A stretch of 64,000 nt of DNA from NCBI RefSeq assembly GCF_003432035.1, contig NZ_QOHO01000027.1, positions 23,575-87,574 of the forward strand, in the 5' to 3' direction. The position numbers and the translations under genes are program-made. Under the pieces are notes generated by a model. It saw nothing but the letters and a program-made list of their open reading frames with translations, ran no database searches and was not told the origin of the DNA. The stretch is from Lacrimispora amygdalina. Its GTDB lineage: Bacteria > Bacillota > Clostridia > Lachnospirales > Lachnospiraceae. This document shows, in pieces, positions 32,593 through 41,317 of this stretch (positions are counted from its first letter, which is position 1; the number at the start of each line of letters is the position of its first letter).

Positions 32593-32620
32593 TAAAACCC
32601 CCAGCGTACTGAGGGTTTTA
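32593..32620 (-). terminator. Hairpin terminator after the cupin gene, sharing its core with 21976-22005
   Basis: Arms TAAAACCCCCAG and CTGAGGGTTTTA (one mismatch) with a CGTA loop, 11 nt after the cupin stop codon. Eighteen central bases match the fdhD/phoU terminator except for one position, suggesting a dispersed repeat or a conserved terminator type in this genome. Confidence 0.8.
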
Positions 32621-32631
32621 GATAAGATAGG

Positions 32632-32979
32632 TTATACATTTGCATCTGCTGCAAATGCCTCTGAACCCATTGGGGAAATTGTAACGTAAAGGCGCAAGAC
32701 GTTTTCGCCGATGTTTATAACCTGCAAGCTTTCCTGTCCGTCAACCTGCATCAGCTCCCCCGCCTGCAGCGGAGTTTCATTGCCATTCGTGACAACCTTG
32801 GCGTCCCCCTCCATAACCTGCAGTAAAAGAGTTGATTCCAGATGTGTATGTCCTGGCAGTATTTCCCCTTTTGCGATGTTTAGAATAAACGCAATTACAT
32901 TATCGCTTTTGAAAAGCATCCGTTTAGCGATTTTTCCCTGAGGATCATGAAAATAATCAGTGAAAATAAATTTGTTCAT
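32632..32979 (-). CDS. Cupin-domain protein
   Basis: Small single-domain cupin of 115 residues. Motif 1 is GEILPGHTHLESTLLLQVMEG and motif 2 is GELMQVDGQESLQVINIG, but the second motif lacks the usual His, so metal binding may be weak. Function unknown; such proteins often act as stress-related binding or isomerase proteins. ATG with AAGGGAG upstream. A decayed copy of part of this gene is found 850 bp upstream (33825-33933). Confidence 0.85.
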   Translation of the reverse strand: MNKFIFTDYFHDPQGKIAKRMLFKSDNVIAFILNIAKGEILPGHTHLESTLLLQVMEGDAKVVTNGNETPLQAGELMQVDGQESLQVINIGENVLRLYVTISPMGSEAFAADANV

Positions 32980-33112
32980 GGATAAATTCTCCCTTCATTT
33001 TATCTTAAACTTTAATATACCCCATTTCCCAGATAAATGTTTATCAAAACAATATTTATAGATAAAGAAAAGGCCAGAACGGCAGAAATTAAGTTAATTA
33101 ATCTACAAAATA

Positions 33113-33304
33113 TTATTTTCCTGTACTTACCTTCGGTTTGGAATCCATTTGACTATTAAAAAGGACTAACTTTCGAAAAGGCCTGAACCTTTCAATTGCC
33201 TTAATTAATTTCCTTCCAAAAAAAGTTGTAGCACCTGTGTCGAACACATAAACAACATCTTCAACTTTGTAAATAACTGAATTAGCAATATCTGGCTCTT
33301 TCAT
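33113..33304 (-). pseudogene. Probable fragment of a metallo-beta-lactamase-fold gene
   Basis: Sixty-three codons. NSVIYKVEDVVYVFDTGATTFFGRKLIKAIERFRPFRKLVLFNS is the typical first beta-alpha part of an MBL-fold hydrolase, ending exactly where the HxHxDH metal motif should begin; instead the frame continues QMDSKPKVSTGK and stops. No downstream remainder is found. It sits at the edge of the decayed stretch, so I treat it as a truncated remnant. Confidence 0.5.
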
Positions 33305-33421
33305 AACAGAAGAAGGTATTTATTTCTTTTTTCTGTCAACAATTATTTTACTTATCTATATACAAACCCAGGTAATTTTAGTACAATTATACTAATCAAA
33401 AAGTAAGAAAGGATTATCTCA

Positions 33422-33821
33422 ATGAGCGAAGATATAAAAGAAAAGATTCTTAATAAAGCATTGGATCTATTTAACATATATGGCTTCGAATCAGTTAAAA
33501 TGAGAGATATATCAGGAGCGCTAAACATTAGCCCAGGGAACCTCACATAACATTTTAAGAAAAAAGAGGATATTATTTATGCAATCGTGCAACAGCAATG
33601 CAGAGACAATGCAGAAAATGTACTGAGGAGATGACTTTTGAAGAATTCAATGATCTATTAAAAGCGAATGTTGAGCATCAAAAGAAATATTTTTTTATTT
33701 TAATAACATAACTGAACTTCCCAGAAAGTATCCTGAAATTGCAATAATCCAGATTGAAGTAAAAAGAGACTTCTATATTTTATTAAAGGGATTTTTTGAA
33801 AAATTGACATTGGGGGGGCTT
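33422..33821 (+). pseudogene. Decayed TetR-family regulator gene
   Basis: ATG at 33422 opens MSEDIKEKILNKALDLF, then YGFESVKMRDISGALNISPGNLT, a TetR helix-turn-helix, followed by TAA where family members have Tyr (NLTYHFKKKEDI). Reading continues HFKKKEDIIYAIVQQQ, then a frameshift leads to MTFEEFNDLLKANVEHQKKY, and another in a T run gives FYFNNITELPRKYPEIAIIQ. At least one stop and two frameshifts make this a pseudogene. It ends at a G-run (about 33810) against a fragment of a cupin gene. Confidence 0.8.
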
Positions 33822-33824
33822 ATG

Positions 33825-33933
33825 AAACCGTTACCATCTGTGACAACCTTTGCATCCTCCATGACCTGGAGGAAAAGGGTTGATTCCATATGAGTTTGTC
33901 CTGGAAGTATTTCCCCTTTTGCAATGTTTAAAT
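33825..33933 (-). pseudogene. Fragment of a cupin gene, paralogous to 32632-32979
   Basis: About 36 codons on the minus strand read NIAKGEILPGQTHMESTLFL then QVMEDAKVVTDGN, nearly the same as the intact cupin (NIAKGEILPGHTHLESTLLL and QVMEGDAKVVTNGN). Both ends of the gene are missing. This is a duplicate or a recombination remnant directly joined to the TetR pseudogene. Bases 33305-34013 otherwise hold no intact gene. Confidence 0.8.
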
Positions 33934-34013
33934 ATACCCCAATCGAACACATAATAAATCATTCCCATATAACATAATTTTCTACATATGCTCTAATTAT
34001 AAATTTACGTGCC

Positions 34014-34628
34014 TTACCAGACATTAATATGTATTCTTGTTTTTAAATCTATTTCTTTTTGCTCTATAATTTTACTATCTTCAGCTTTATAACCAAAGGG
34101 AATTATTGCCGCCACTTCTAATTCATCTGGTACAGCCAGTATGTCTTTTACTTTATCAGTATTCTTAGGAATGAATGTAACACCTAAAACATCATGCTCA
34201 GCCAGGCTTAATAATATATTTTCAATACAGCACCATACCGACGCCAGACAATTCAAGTCATAGATTCTATTACTGTCTTTTACAAGTGTCTTTGGCTTAT
34301 AAACTACTACCAATAGTTCCGGTGCAGTTAAGATCATTCGCTTCTGTTTTGGAATAGCATCCAGATACATTGCTTTAGCTAAACTATCATGGTTTTCAAA
34401 TGCCTGTAATAAATCTGAAGACAGTTCTTCGATCATTTCTTCTGTCTGAGTTAAGGCTAATCTTATCTTGGAGTCCCTTACCATAATAAAATCCCATTGT
34501 TTTAAATGATTATAACTCGGTGCCTTAAGTCCAGCTTCAAGAGATTGAACTATTATTTCATTAGGGACTATTTCATTTGAAAATTCTCTAATAGTTCTTC
34601 TTTTATCAATAACTTGTTTAAATTCCAT
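34014..34628 (-). CDS. Nitroreductase-family flavoprotein
   Basis: FMN-dependent reductase-like protein of 204 residues. The N-terminal signature RRTIREFSNEIVPNEIIVQSLEAGLKAPSYNHLKQWDF, with the Arg/Ser phosphate-binding residues and the SYNH turn, is typical; the C-terminus has AIIPFGYKAED. It might reduce nitro compounds, quinones or flavins. ATG follows GGAGTGAG. Its upstream promoter is strikingly like the one before the flavin-reductase/Arr operon (48881-48929). Confidence 0.88.
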   Translation of the reverse strand: MEFKQVIDKRRTIREFSNEIVPNEIIVQSLEAGLKAPSYNHLKQWDFIMVRDSKIRLALTQTEEMIEELSSDLLQAFENHDSLAKAMYLDAIPKQKRMILTAPELLVVVYKPKTLVKDSNRIYDLNCLASVWCCIENILLSLAEHDVLGVTFIPKNTDKVKDILAVPDELEVAAIIPFGYKAEDSKIIEQKEIDLKTRIHINVW

Positions 34629-34698
34629 ATCTCACTCCAATCATATTTTAGAATGTCATTATACGAATGTTAACTCATATTAACTCTTTCGTCCTAAT

Positions 34699-34747
34699 CG
34701 AATGTATGTTCTTTCTCTATTGTACTACAGCTTTTCAATTTCTACAA
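34699..34747 (-). promoter_or_regulatory. Nitroreductase promoter with LexA-box-like operator
   Basis: On the minus strand, -35 TTGTAG (34742-34747), a 17-bp spacer and -10 TACAAT (34719-34724) are followed 6 bp later by a partial palindrome (34699-34712) that reads CGAATGTATGTTCT on the plus strand. This matches 12 of 14 positions of the Gram-positive LexA consensus CGAACRNRYGTTYC and sits at the transcription start. The same box at the same distance is found at 48881-48929. Confidence 0.6.
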
Positions 34748-34804
34748 GTGTAAATGTCTACAGGTTTCGAATTTTAATTCTTCCATAGTTAATATCTACA
34801 GAAA

Positions 34805-35413
34805 CTATTCTATCGGTACATCAAATTCATTCTTTTTGAAATAATATATTCTGTCTTCTTCTGTAATTTCTCTCACTATTTTACATGGGTTGCCCATTGC
34901 AATTTTATTATCTGGTATATCCTTAGACACAACGCTCCCTGCACCGATAACAACATTATTCCCTATTGTAACACCAGGAAGAATTACAGCATTACCTCCG
35001 ATCCAGACATTATCTCCAATAGTAATTGGAATACCATACTCATAACCTGTATTCCTCGTATCCGGATGTATTGGGTGTCCTGCTGTATAAATTGATACAT
35101 TAGGAGCAATCTGGGCATTTTTTCCTATTGTAACTTTGGCCACATCCAGAATGGTCAGATTATAATTCGCGAAGAAATTCTCCCCTACTTCTATATTCCA
35201 TCCATAATCACAATGAAATGGCGCTTCAATCCAAATGTTTTCTCCAGTCTTACCTATAATCTTTTTTAACATTTCAGGTACTGATTCATTCAATTTCGGT
35301 GAAAGTTGATTAAAATCATAAATTTTCTGTTTACACGCAAATCTTTCTTCCTCTAATCCATCCAGCCATGCTTTATATGGTAATCCTGCTAACATTCGTT
35401 CTCTCTGGTTCAT
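34805..35413 (-). CDS. Maltose/galactoside O-acetyltransferase-like protein
   Basis: Left-handed beta-helix acetyltransferase of 202 residues. The N-terminal RERMLAGLPYKAW is the Maa/LacA signature, and hexapeptide repeats run through ITIGDNVWIGGNAVILPGVTIGNNVVIGAGSVVSKDI. The catalytic His lies in YTAGHPIHPDTR. It transfers acetyl from acetyl-CoA to a sugar. ATG after GAAGGAGAAG, 14 nt after the PHP gene stop, so the two form an operon. Confidence 0.92.
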   Translation of the reverse strand: MNQRERMLAGLPYKAWLDGLEEERFACKQKIYDFNQLSPKLNESVPEMLKKIIGKTGENIWIEAPFHCDYGWNIEVGENFFANYNLTILDVAKVTIGKNAQIAPNVSIYTAGHPIHPDTRNTGYEYGIPITIGDNVWIGGNAVILPGVTIGNNVVIGAGSVVSKDIPDNKIAMGNPCKIVREITEEDRIYYFKKNEFDVPIE

Positions 35414-35427
35414 AATTTCTTCTCCTT

Positions 35428-36219
35428 CTACAATTGATGAAAAATTGGCTGCATTTTTTCAAAGGTACAGAATTGTTTAAATCCAATTTCCTTTAAGACA
35501 TCTTTGACTTCTTCAATATGATCACCAAGATGTTCCGTCTCATGTGTATCTGACCCTATTGTAAGAATAGTTCCACCTAATTCAAAGTACTTATTTAATA
35601 TTTTTTTAGAAGGCATTAAGTCTTTTAACCCGTACTTAAAACTTGAAGTATTTAATTCTATGCCTTTACCATCAGCTATTACCTGTCTTAAAATCAGTTC
35701 CACATATTCCATTATTTTTTCATCTGGAAAATCACCATATTTGTCATAGCGTTTAATCATATCCAAATGACCAAGGACTGAATACTTTTTATAATTTTTC
35801 ACCACATCCAGGATAGCCTGATAGTAGTTTTTCTGATATTCTTCCTGCGGTTTTCCTTCCTGATATTCATAATTCCAGAATTCTTTATTGTCGATCTGGT
35901 GATTACTTAAAATAATAAAATCAAATTGATAAGTATCATAGTCTCTCTCAAACTGCAGTAGTGTATGCTTTTGTACTCCAAATTCTATACCTGCTTTTAT
36001 GATAATATCTTTACCATACTTTTCTTTCATTTTTTCAATTTCTGTAAAATACGCTTTATAATCGCAATTTAAGTCTGTTTTAACCCCATAATCCACATGA
36101 TCTGTAAATGCAATCTCATTTAAACCAAGGCTAATCCCGCGCTTTATTATATTTTCCATCATACAGTCTGAATCGTCGCTATAATATGAATGTACGTGAT
36201 AATCAGCAAAATATTTCAT
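35428..36219 (-). CDS. PHP-domain phosphatase, histidinol-phosphatase (HisJ/HisK) family
   Basis: Metal-dependent phosphoesterase of 263 residues. Metal ligands are visible in YHVHSYYSDDSDC near the N-terminus, FTDHVDYG, the Glu of IKAGIEFGV, and GSDTHETEHLGDH near the C-terminus. HisJ family members dephosphorylate histidinol phosphate, but no other histidine gene is near, so the substrate could differ. ATG after AAGGGGAACC; it starts 22 nt after the lipoprotein gene. Confidence 0.88.
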   Translation of the reverse strand: MKYFADYHVHSYYSDDSDCMMENIIKRGISLGLNEIAFTDHVDYGVKTDLNCDYKAYFTEIEKMKEKYGKDIIIKAGIEFGVQKHTLLQFERDYDTYQFDFIILSNHQIDNKEFWNYEYQEGKPQEEYQKNYYQAILDVVKNYKKYSVLGHLDMIKRYDKYGDFPDEKIMEYVELILRQVIADGKGIELNTSSFKYGLKDLMPSKKILNKYFELGGTILTIGSDTHETEHLGDHIEEVKDVLKEIGFKQFCTFEKMQPIFHQL

Positions 36220-36241
36220 GGTTCCCCTTCAAATTAAGACA

Positions 36242-36996
36242 TTAGTTATTAATTGCAAAAATTCTTAAACCTTCTTTATCGTTCATATAGTTTATCCATA
36301 TCTTTCCATTTGCAAGCATAATTCCTGTAGGGTTGCTATTTAAATATTTTGTATATGCTTTTGAAAGTGCAAGTTTAAAATCAGAGTTTATTATATCATC
36401 ATATTTTTTTTCGAATTCCTCTGCACTATTAATGGCAATTTTTTTATCATTTGTTTTTATATTAATGGGGTAATCAATAAGTTCTGCAAAGCCTTGTTTA
36501 TTATTTTCAATAATATATTCTTTGATTTTTTTTGCAAATTCTTCTATATCCTCTGTATTAGTGCCAGGTATGGAGTAGCGTTTTTCATATGTATTGCCTA
36601 TTGCATGCGTATGCACAAGGGAAAAATGGGATTTCTCAACATTTGTAAAGGTTCCATCTAATAAATCACCTTCCTTGGTATCAGGTTTAATTGTGCCTCT
36701 AAAAATTATATTATTATTTTCATTTTGCAAAATAAATGAAGCATTATCTAATTGTATTGTTCCTTGCAATTTTATTTCGCCATCATCGTCATTTTGTGTG
36801 ATATAGGAAGCGGATAGTTGTTCGCCATCTCTATAAATAACCATATAGAATCCTGATTCTTTGTTTCTACATTATTATTGGAAGAAGCATATTCATTTGT
36901 ATTAGTTGTAACTTCTGTAAAATCCATCTTCTGACAGCCTGAAATTATAACACAGCAAATAAAAATAAAGCTAAAAACAGCACTTTTCTTATACAT
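36242..36996 (-). pseudogene. Lipoprotein of unknown function split by a frameshift
   Basis: Two overlapping readings make one protein. The first, from ATG 36996, has a lipoprotein signal (MYKKSAVFSFIFICCVIISGCQK) and then a Thr/Asn-rich linker. Around 36840 the frame must change to continue as VIYRDGEQLSASYITQNDDDGEIKLQGTIQ and on to the end at 36242. The total length is two bases over a multiple of three, so one base is lost or two gained. The C-terminal part has AFAKKIKEY-like helices and a beta-rich region but no family I know. The upstream neighbour (37015-38220) is only 18 nt away. Real lesion or sequencing error cannot be told apart. Confidence 0.65.
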
Positions 36997-37014
36997 TATA
37001 AAATCACCTTTAGA

Positions 37015-38220
37015 TTAATTTAATGGGTTATAATCTTCTGTAACATTAATAGCTAACGGCAGGGTTGCAAGGTTTTCCAGTTCACCTCCCTGATTGAGAG
37101 CGTTATTAATTGCTTTGAACGTCGCACTCTGAAATAAAATATGGTTATATTTGTCTTTATCAAAACCTGTATTCAATTTTTCTCTTATTAATCTTTTGAT
37201 GAGAGTTAATCTGCTTAACTGTGATAAATATACATTAGTCTTAGACCCGTCAGGCTTAATTAATACGACTTCATCGGAATATTGAATTTCAGGCAAGGTA
37301 AATTTACAATACAATTCAGGAATAAAAGAATATAGTTCAATGGCTAAGTCTATATCCCCCGTCAAGTCAGCTATACTTTCAAAAAGTCCTTCCCAATCTG
37401 CCTCAGTTGAACAATTCTCAAATAATTCTATCGTTCCAAAAACATACTTTTTCAGATTTTCATAATTATATTTTCCCTGTCTCCAAGTTTTATCGCATTG
37501 TCTAATAAGTATAAATTGCTTTTCTCCTTTAAATTGGTTCCCTGTATTCCAGCTTTGGGCATACTCTTCCATTTTTTGCTGCGCTTTTAAAAATGGTTCA
37601 TTGTTAAAAGTACATTGTGTAATGATTTCCCCATCTGCCTGGCGGGATACATATACCTTAATCCAGTAAAAACGTTTTGTTCCTAATCTCGGTACGATTT
37701 CATCTTTCAATATATTGAATATTCTGCTGTTATCAATAGTATTTATGCCGTAATATCCCTGTGCATGCAATCCCCCTATTTTAGGATGCCATATCTGCTG
37801 GCGATCTCCTAATAACGTCTCAAAATCAAGTTCCGGATTATGTGTATCACAAAACCCATCAGCTATTACCTCTAAAACGTTAGAAACAAAACTGGCAGTA
37901 CCATTTCTTATTGCATGATAAATGTCATTTTTCCTTCCGATTCCTGCTACAGATTCCAAAATTTCAGTATCAAAATTTTCATGCTTAATGATAAAATCAA
38001 GCTGGAGTACTATTGCATTTTGATGTTGAGTTTTATTGCTTACTCCTGCTTTTATAGTCATCTTGCATTCATTTATTACCAGTTCATTGTTTATGATTTC
38101 AGACTGAATGTTTTTTAACATCACTTCTTCCTTTAAAATTTGAAGAATAATATCATCAACCGTTTCCTCCTGGCTCTTTGTATTATCCTTTCCATTAAAA
38201 AATTTCTTGAGAAAAACCAT
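37015..38220 (-). CDS. Unknown 401-residue cytoplasmic protein (possibly DUF6348-like)
   Basis: No signal or membrane segment. The protein starts basic (MVFLKKFFNGKD), then a helical part with EETVDDIILQILKEEVML, a beta-rich domain (QHQNAIVLQLDFIIKHE), and the segment HPKIGGLHAQGYYGINT. A Trp/Lys-rich middle and an acidic C-terminal domain follow. It resembles proteins annotated DUF6348 in layout, but I am not certain. Together with the neighbouring lipoprotein it may be a two-gene unit. The AT-rich composition differs from the biosynthetic operon. Confidence 0.75.
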   Translation of the reverse strand: MVFLKKFFNGKDNTKSQEETVDDIILQILKEEVMLKNIQSEIINNELVINECKMTIKAGVSNKTQHQNAIVLQLDFIIKHENFDTEILESVAGIGRKNDIYHAIRNGTASFVSNVLEVIADGFCDTHNPELDFETLLGDRQQIWHPKIGGLHAQGYYGINTIDNSRIFNILKDEIVPRLGTKRFYWIKVYVSRQADGEIITQCTFNNEPFLKAQQKMEEYAQSWNTGNQFKGEKQFILIRQCDKTWRQGKYNYENLKKYVFGTIELFENCSTEADWEGLFESIADLTGDIDLAIELYSFIPELYCKFTLPEIQYSDEVVLIKPDGSKTNVYLSQLSRLTLIKRLIREKLNTGFDKDKYNHILFQSATFKAINNALNQGGELENLATLPLAINVTEDYNPLN

Positions 38221-38385
38221 TTTTCTTTTCCCTCTCTATGTAAAATAATATTGTGTACTAAAGTAAATAACGCGCCTTTTATACTATACTTTATTTTATG
38301 ATATATTGTAAAATGATTCAATCAAATAATTATTATCCAAAGATATCTCTGCAACTCATGGTTTGTTTCTAAATTAAATAAATCA

Positions 38386-38414
38386 CCCCTCCAAACTTTA
38401 CAAATTTGGAGGGG
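38386..38414 (-). terminator. Terminator after the fused-permease gene
   Basis: Perfect 10-bp arms CCCCTCCAAA and TTTGGAGGGG with a 9-nt loop, about 70 nt downstream of the permease stop codon on the minus strand, followed by a T-rich stretch. The rest of the 38221-38481 gap shows nothing further. Confidence 0.8.
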
Positions 38415-38481
38415 CAAAAATTTTGAAGAGTATTTGTTTATATATTTAGTCATATCCATACATTCCTATTATTATTCTCAT

Positions 38482-40137
38482 CTACAAACTTAAGTCCTTT
38501 CCTTTATTAAATCTATTAAATACGAGTAAGGATACAACGGTCAAGGCTGTAAGTATCGCAGACAACGCGGCGGCCGTTCCATAATTTCCTCTGACCACTT
38601 CTGTATATACTGCAACGGTCAATGTCTTTGTCTTCCCGGTATACAGAATAATTGCAGTAGACAATTCACTAATCATAGTTACCCAGCTAAGAATTGCTCC
38701 CGATAGAATTCCTGCAGACATCATCGGAACTGTGATGCGAAAAAATGCCTTCATTTTAGAAGCACCAAGTGAAATTGCTGCCTCTTCAATGCTTATGGGT
38801 ATCTGCTGAAGAATCGCTACGGAAGAACGAATCGTATAAGGAAGTCTTCGTATAATCAAAGCGATTACCATAATTAACATGGTCCCGCTGATTAACAAAG
38901 GCTTTTTATTAAATCCATTTAATAATGCAATACCGAGAACAGTACCTGGTACTATGTATGGGATCATGGATAAAATGTCAACTGCGTTTGTCAGTATATT
39001 TCTTCTGCGCACTACCAGATATGCAATCACAACTGCCAGAATTACAATCACAATTAATGCAAGTACTGGAATAATAATCGTATTTTGAATACTCTTACCC
39101 AGTTTGCCAAATGCCGTTATATAGCTTTCCAAAGAATATCCAGACGTAAATATCTTTCCCTCCGTTTTTTTAAAGGATGTGTAAATCACATAGCATTGGG
39201 GTAAAACTGCAATTCCCACAATCAGATAAGAAAACAAATGAACTATCCACGAAATATGCTTATGTGCTGTTTTTTCTTCCATTGGGTGCAGAGCATTTAG
39301 TGAAAATGACTTCTTGTTCGATACATACTTCTGTGACAGAAATACGACTGTCGTAACTGCAATAGCAATCACCGCAATTGCGGCTGCAAAACCATCGTTT
39401 CCACTGACCTCATTAATGAACTCTGTGTATAGAACTACCGGGAATGTACGATAACCTTCTCCAATCAGCATCGGTGTACCAAAGTCAGCGAAGGATCTCA
39501 TAAATACCAAAAGTCCTGCTGCCAATAACGTAGGCGTAATTAACGGTACTACAACTTTGAAAAAACACCGAAAGCCTGAGCACCCTAAATTCTCTGCTGC
39601 TTCGATCAGAGAATTATCTATGTTTTTCAAAGCTCCTTTCGCATATAAAAACACAAGAGGAAATAACTGCAATGTCATAACCAGAACAATTCCTGTAAAC
39701 CCATAGACAGGCGGAATGGTGATCCCTATATTTTTAAAAAATTTTGTAACAACCCCGCTTCTTCCCAGTAACAGAATCCAGGAATACGCGCCTATAAATG
39801 GTGCGGACATGGATGCCACAATAATCAGAATATTTAAAATGGATTTCCCTTTTATCTTAAATACAGAGAACAGATATGCTAACGGTGTTCCAATCGCCAA
39901 TGATAATAACGTCGCAGCAATGGATACCTTAAAGCTGTTAAACAGGGTATCAAAATAATAACTCTTTGATACGAACTTTGCAAAATTAGCCATTGTGATG
40001 GCCCCGGTCTCACTGTCTATCACAGACTGTTTTATCAAATAAGCCATAGGGTAAATCAGAAACAGCAGATACAATGCAATTGCAGCAAGCGTAATGAATC
40101 CCCATACATCCAAACGGAATTTGTTATTATTCTTCAT
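38482..40137 (-). CDS. ABC importer permease, tandem-fused (FbpB/AfuB type)
   Basis: Permease of 551 residues formed by two fused halves of about six helices each. Both EAA loops are visible: LIEAAENLGCSGFRCFFKVVVPLITP at about residues 175-200 and IEEAAISLGASKMKAFFRITVPMMSAG at about 455-480. This fused layout is that of ferric-ion (FbpB) and sugar-phosphate (AfuB) importers. It overlaps the ATPase gene by 11 nt. It is the last gene of the three-gene importer operon. Confidence 0.93.
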   Translation of the reverse strand: MKNNNKFRLDVWGFITLAAIALYLLFLIYPMAYLIKQSVIDSETGAITMANFAKFVSKSYYFDTLFNSFKVSIAATLLSLAIGTPLAYLFSVFKIKGKSILNILIIVASMSAPFIGAYSWILLLGRSGVVTKFFKNIGITIPPVYGFTGIVLVMTLQLFPLVFLYAKGALKNIDNSLIEAAENLGCSGFRCFFKVVVPLITPTLLAAGLLVFMRSFADFGTPMLIGEGYRTFPVVLYTEFINEVSGNDGFAAAIAVIAIAVTTVVFLSQKYVSNKKSFSLNALHPMEEKTAHKHISWIVHLFSYLIVGIAVLPQCYVIYTSFKKTEGKIFTSGYSLESYITAFGKLGKSIQNTIIIPVLALIVIVILAVVIAYLVVRRRNILTNAVDILSMIPYIVPGTVLGIALLNGFNKKPLLISGTMLIMVIALIIRRLPYTIRSSVAILQQIPISIEEAAISLGASKMKAFFRITVPMMSAGILSGAILSWVTMISELSTAIILYTGKTKTLTVAVYTEVVRGNYGTAAALSAILTALTVVSLLVFNRFNKGKDLSL

Positions 40138-41212
40138 AAAACCCGCTCCTTACCAGATTCGTATCACCTTTTTTATTGAATACATTAATTTTTTCTTTCT
40201 TTACCTGCAGCATCACTTTCTGGCCAGGCTGCAGTTCTTCTTTTATGGAAGATTCCTCTACGATCTCTACGATGTTCCCACCTTCCAGCTCAATGCTGTA
40301 ATGTGTATTCAATCCTAAATAGGTAAATTCCTTAACAGTTCCCCTGATTCCTGTCTCATAATCTTTACAGATAACAAATTCTTCCGGACGGATGGAGCAC
40401 AAAACCTCCTGATTTCCTGCATTCTTTAACACAGGAAGTTCTACTTGATACCCATCCTTAAATACAATCTTGCCAGCATCTGCCTTTGCCTCCATGATAT
40501 TGGTTCTTCCGATAAAGGTTGCCACGAAAACGTTACATGGTCTTTGATAAATGTCCCTTGGAGTTCCTATGTGCTGAATCTCCCCGTCTTTCATAACAGC
40601 AATTGTATCGCTGATCGCCATTGCTTCCTCCTGATCATGGGTTACATATACAGTAGTAATACCAACATTTTTCTGTGTATGACGAATGACACTCCGCATC
40701 TCCAGACGTAGTTTTGCATCCAGATTCGATAAAGGCTCATCCATCAGTAATACGTCTGGGGATATTACAAGCGCTCTTGCAAGAGCGATACGCTGCTGCT
40801 GCCCGCCGGATAATTGATTTGGCATGCGGTTTGCATATTGCATAATCTGCATCAGGTTTAGATACTTATCTGTTTCTGCCTTTAAAGTCTCTTTTTCTAC
40901 TTTTCGGTTTTTTAATCCGAAGGCTACATTATCCCGTACTGAAAGATTGGGGAAAATGGCATAATTTTGAAACACCATACCAATATTTCTTTTACTTGGA
41001 TCCATATCATTGATACGGGTGTCATTAAACAGAATATCTCCCCCCTCAATGGAATTAAATCCTGCAATCATTCTGAGTAATGTTGTCTTTCCGCAACCGG
41101 AAGGACCCAGGAGCGTAAATAGTTCCCCATCTTTTATCTCAGCATTCAGTTGTGGAATGACAGTATTTTCTCCATATTTTTTCACAGCATTTTTAATTGA
41201 AATTTTGCTCAT
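40127..41212 (-). CDS. ABC importer ATPase with TOBE domain (FbpC/PotA type)
   Basis: ATPase of 361 residues. Walker A GPSGCGKTT, Q-loop VFQNYAIFPNLS, signature LSGGQQQR and Walker B LLMDEPLSNLD are all intact, with the switch His in VTHDQEEAM. A C-terminal TOBE-type regulatory domain follows residue ~240. It lies between the binding protein and the permease; a 13-bp hairpin precedes it (41260-41293). Confidence 0.95.
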   Translation of the reverse strand: MSKISIKNAVKKYGENTVIPQLNAEIKDGELFTLLGPSGCGKTTLLRMIAGFNSIEGGDILFNDTRINDMDPSKRNIGMVFQNYAIFPNLSVRDNVAFGLKNRKVEKETLKAETDKYLNLMQIMQYANRMPNQLSGGQQQRIALARALVISPDVLLMDEPLSNLDAKLRLEMRSVIRHTQKNVGITTVYVTHDQEEAMAISDTIAVMKDGEIQHIGTPRDIYQRPCNVFVATFIGRTNIMEAKADAGKIVFKDGYQVELPVLKNAGNQEVLCSIRPEEFVICKDYETGIRGTVKEFTYLGLNTHYSIELEGGNIVEIVEESSIKEELQPGQKVMLQVKKEKINVFNKKGDTNLVRSGFYEE

Positions 41213-41259
41213 TTACCCAACCTTACCCTTTCCAGAAACTGTAAACTGATCCCTTGATT

Positions 41260-41293
41260 GTCTAAAGCATGGGTTTTGTTCCATGCTTTAGAC
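41260..41293 (-). terminator. Intra-operon hairpin between binding protein and ATPase genes
   Basis: Perfect 13-bp arms GTCTAAAGCATGG and CCATGCTTTAGAC with an 8-nt loop in the 105-bp gap after the binding-protein stop. As a partial terminator or 3' stabiliser it would make binding protein in excess over the transporter, a known pattern in binding-protein importers. Confidence 0.75.
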
Positions 41294-41317
41294 GTTAATG
41301 CTTTATATTTTTAAGTT

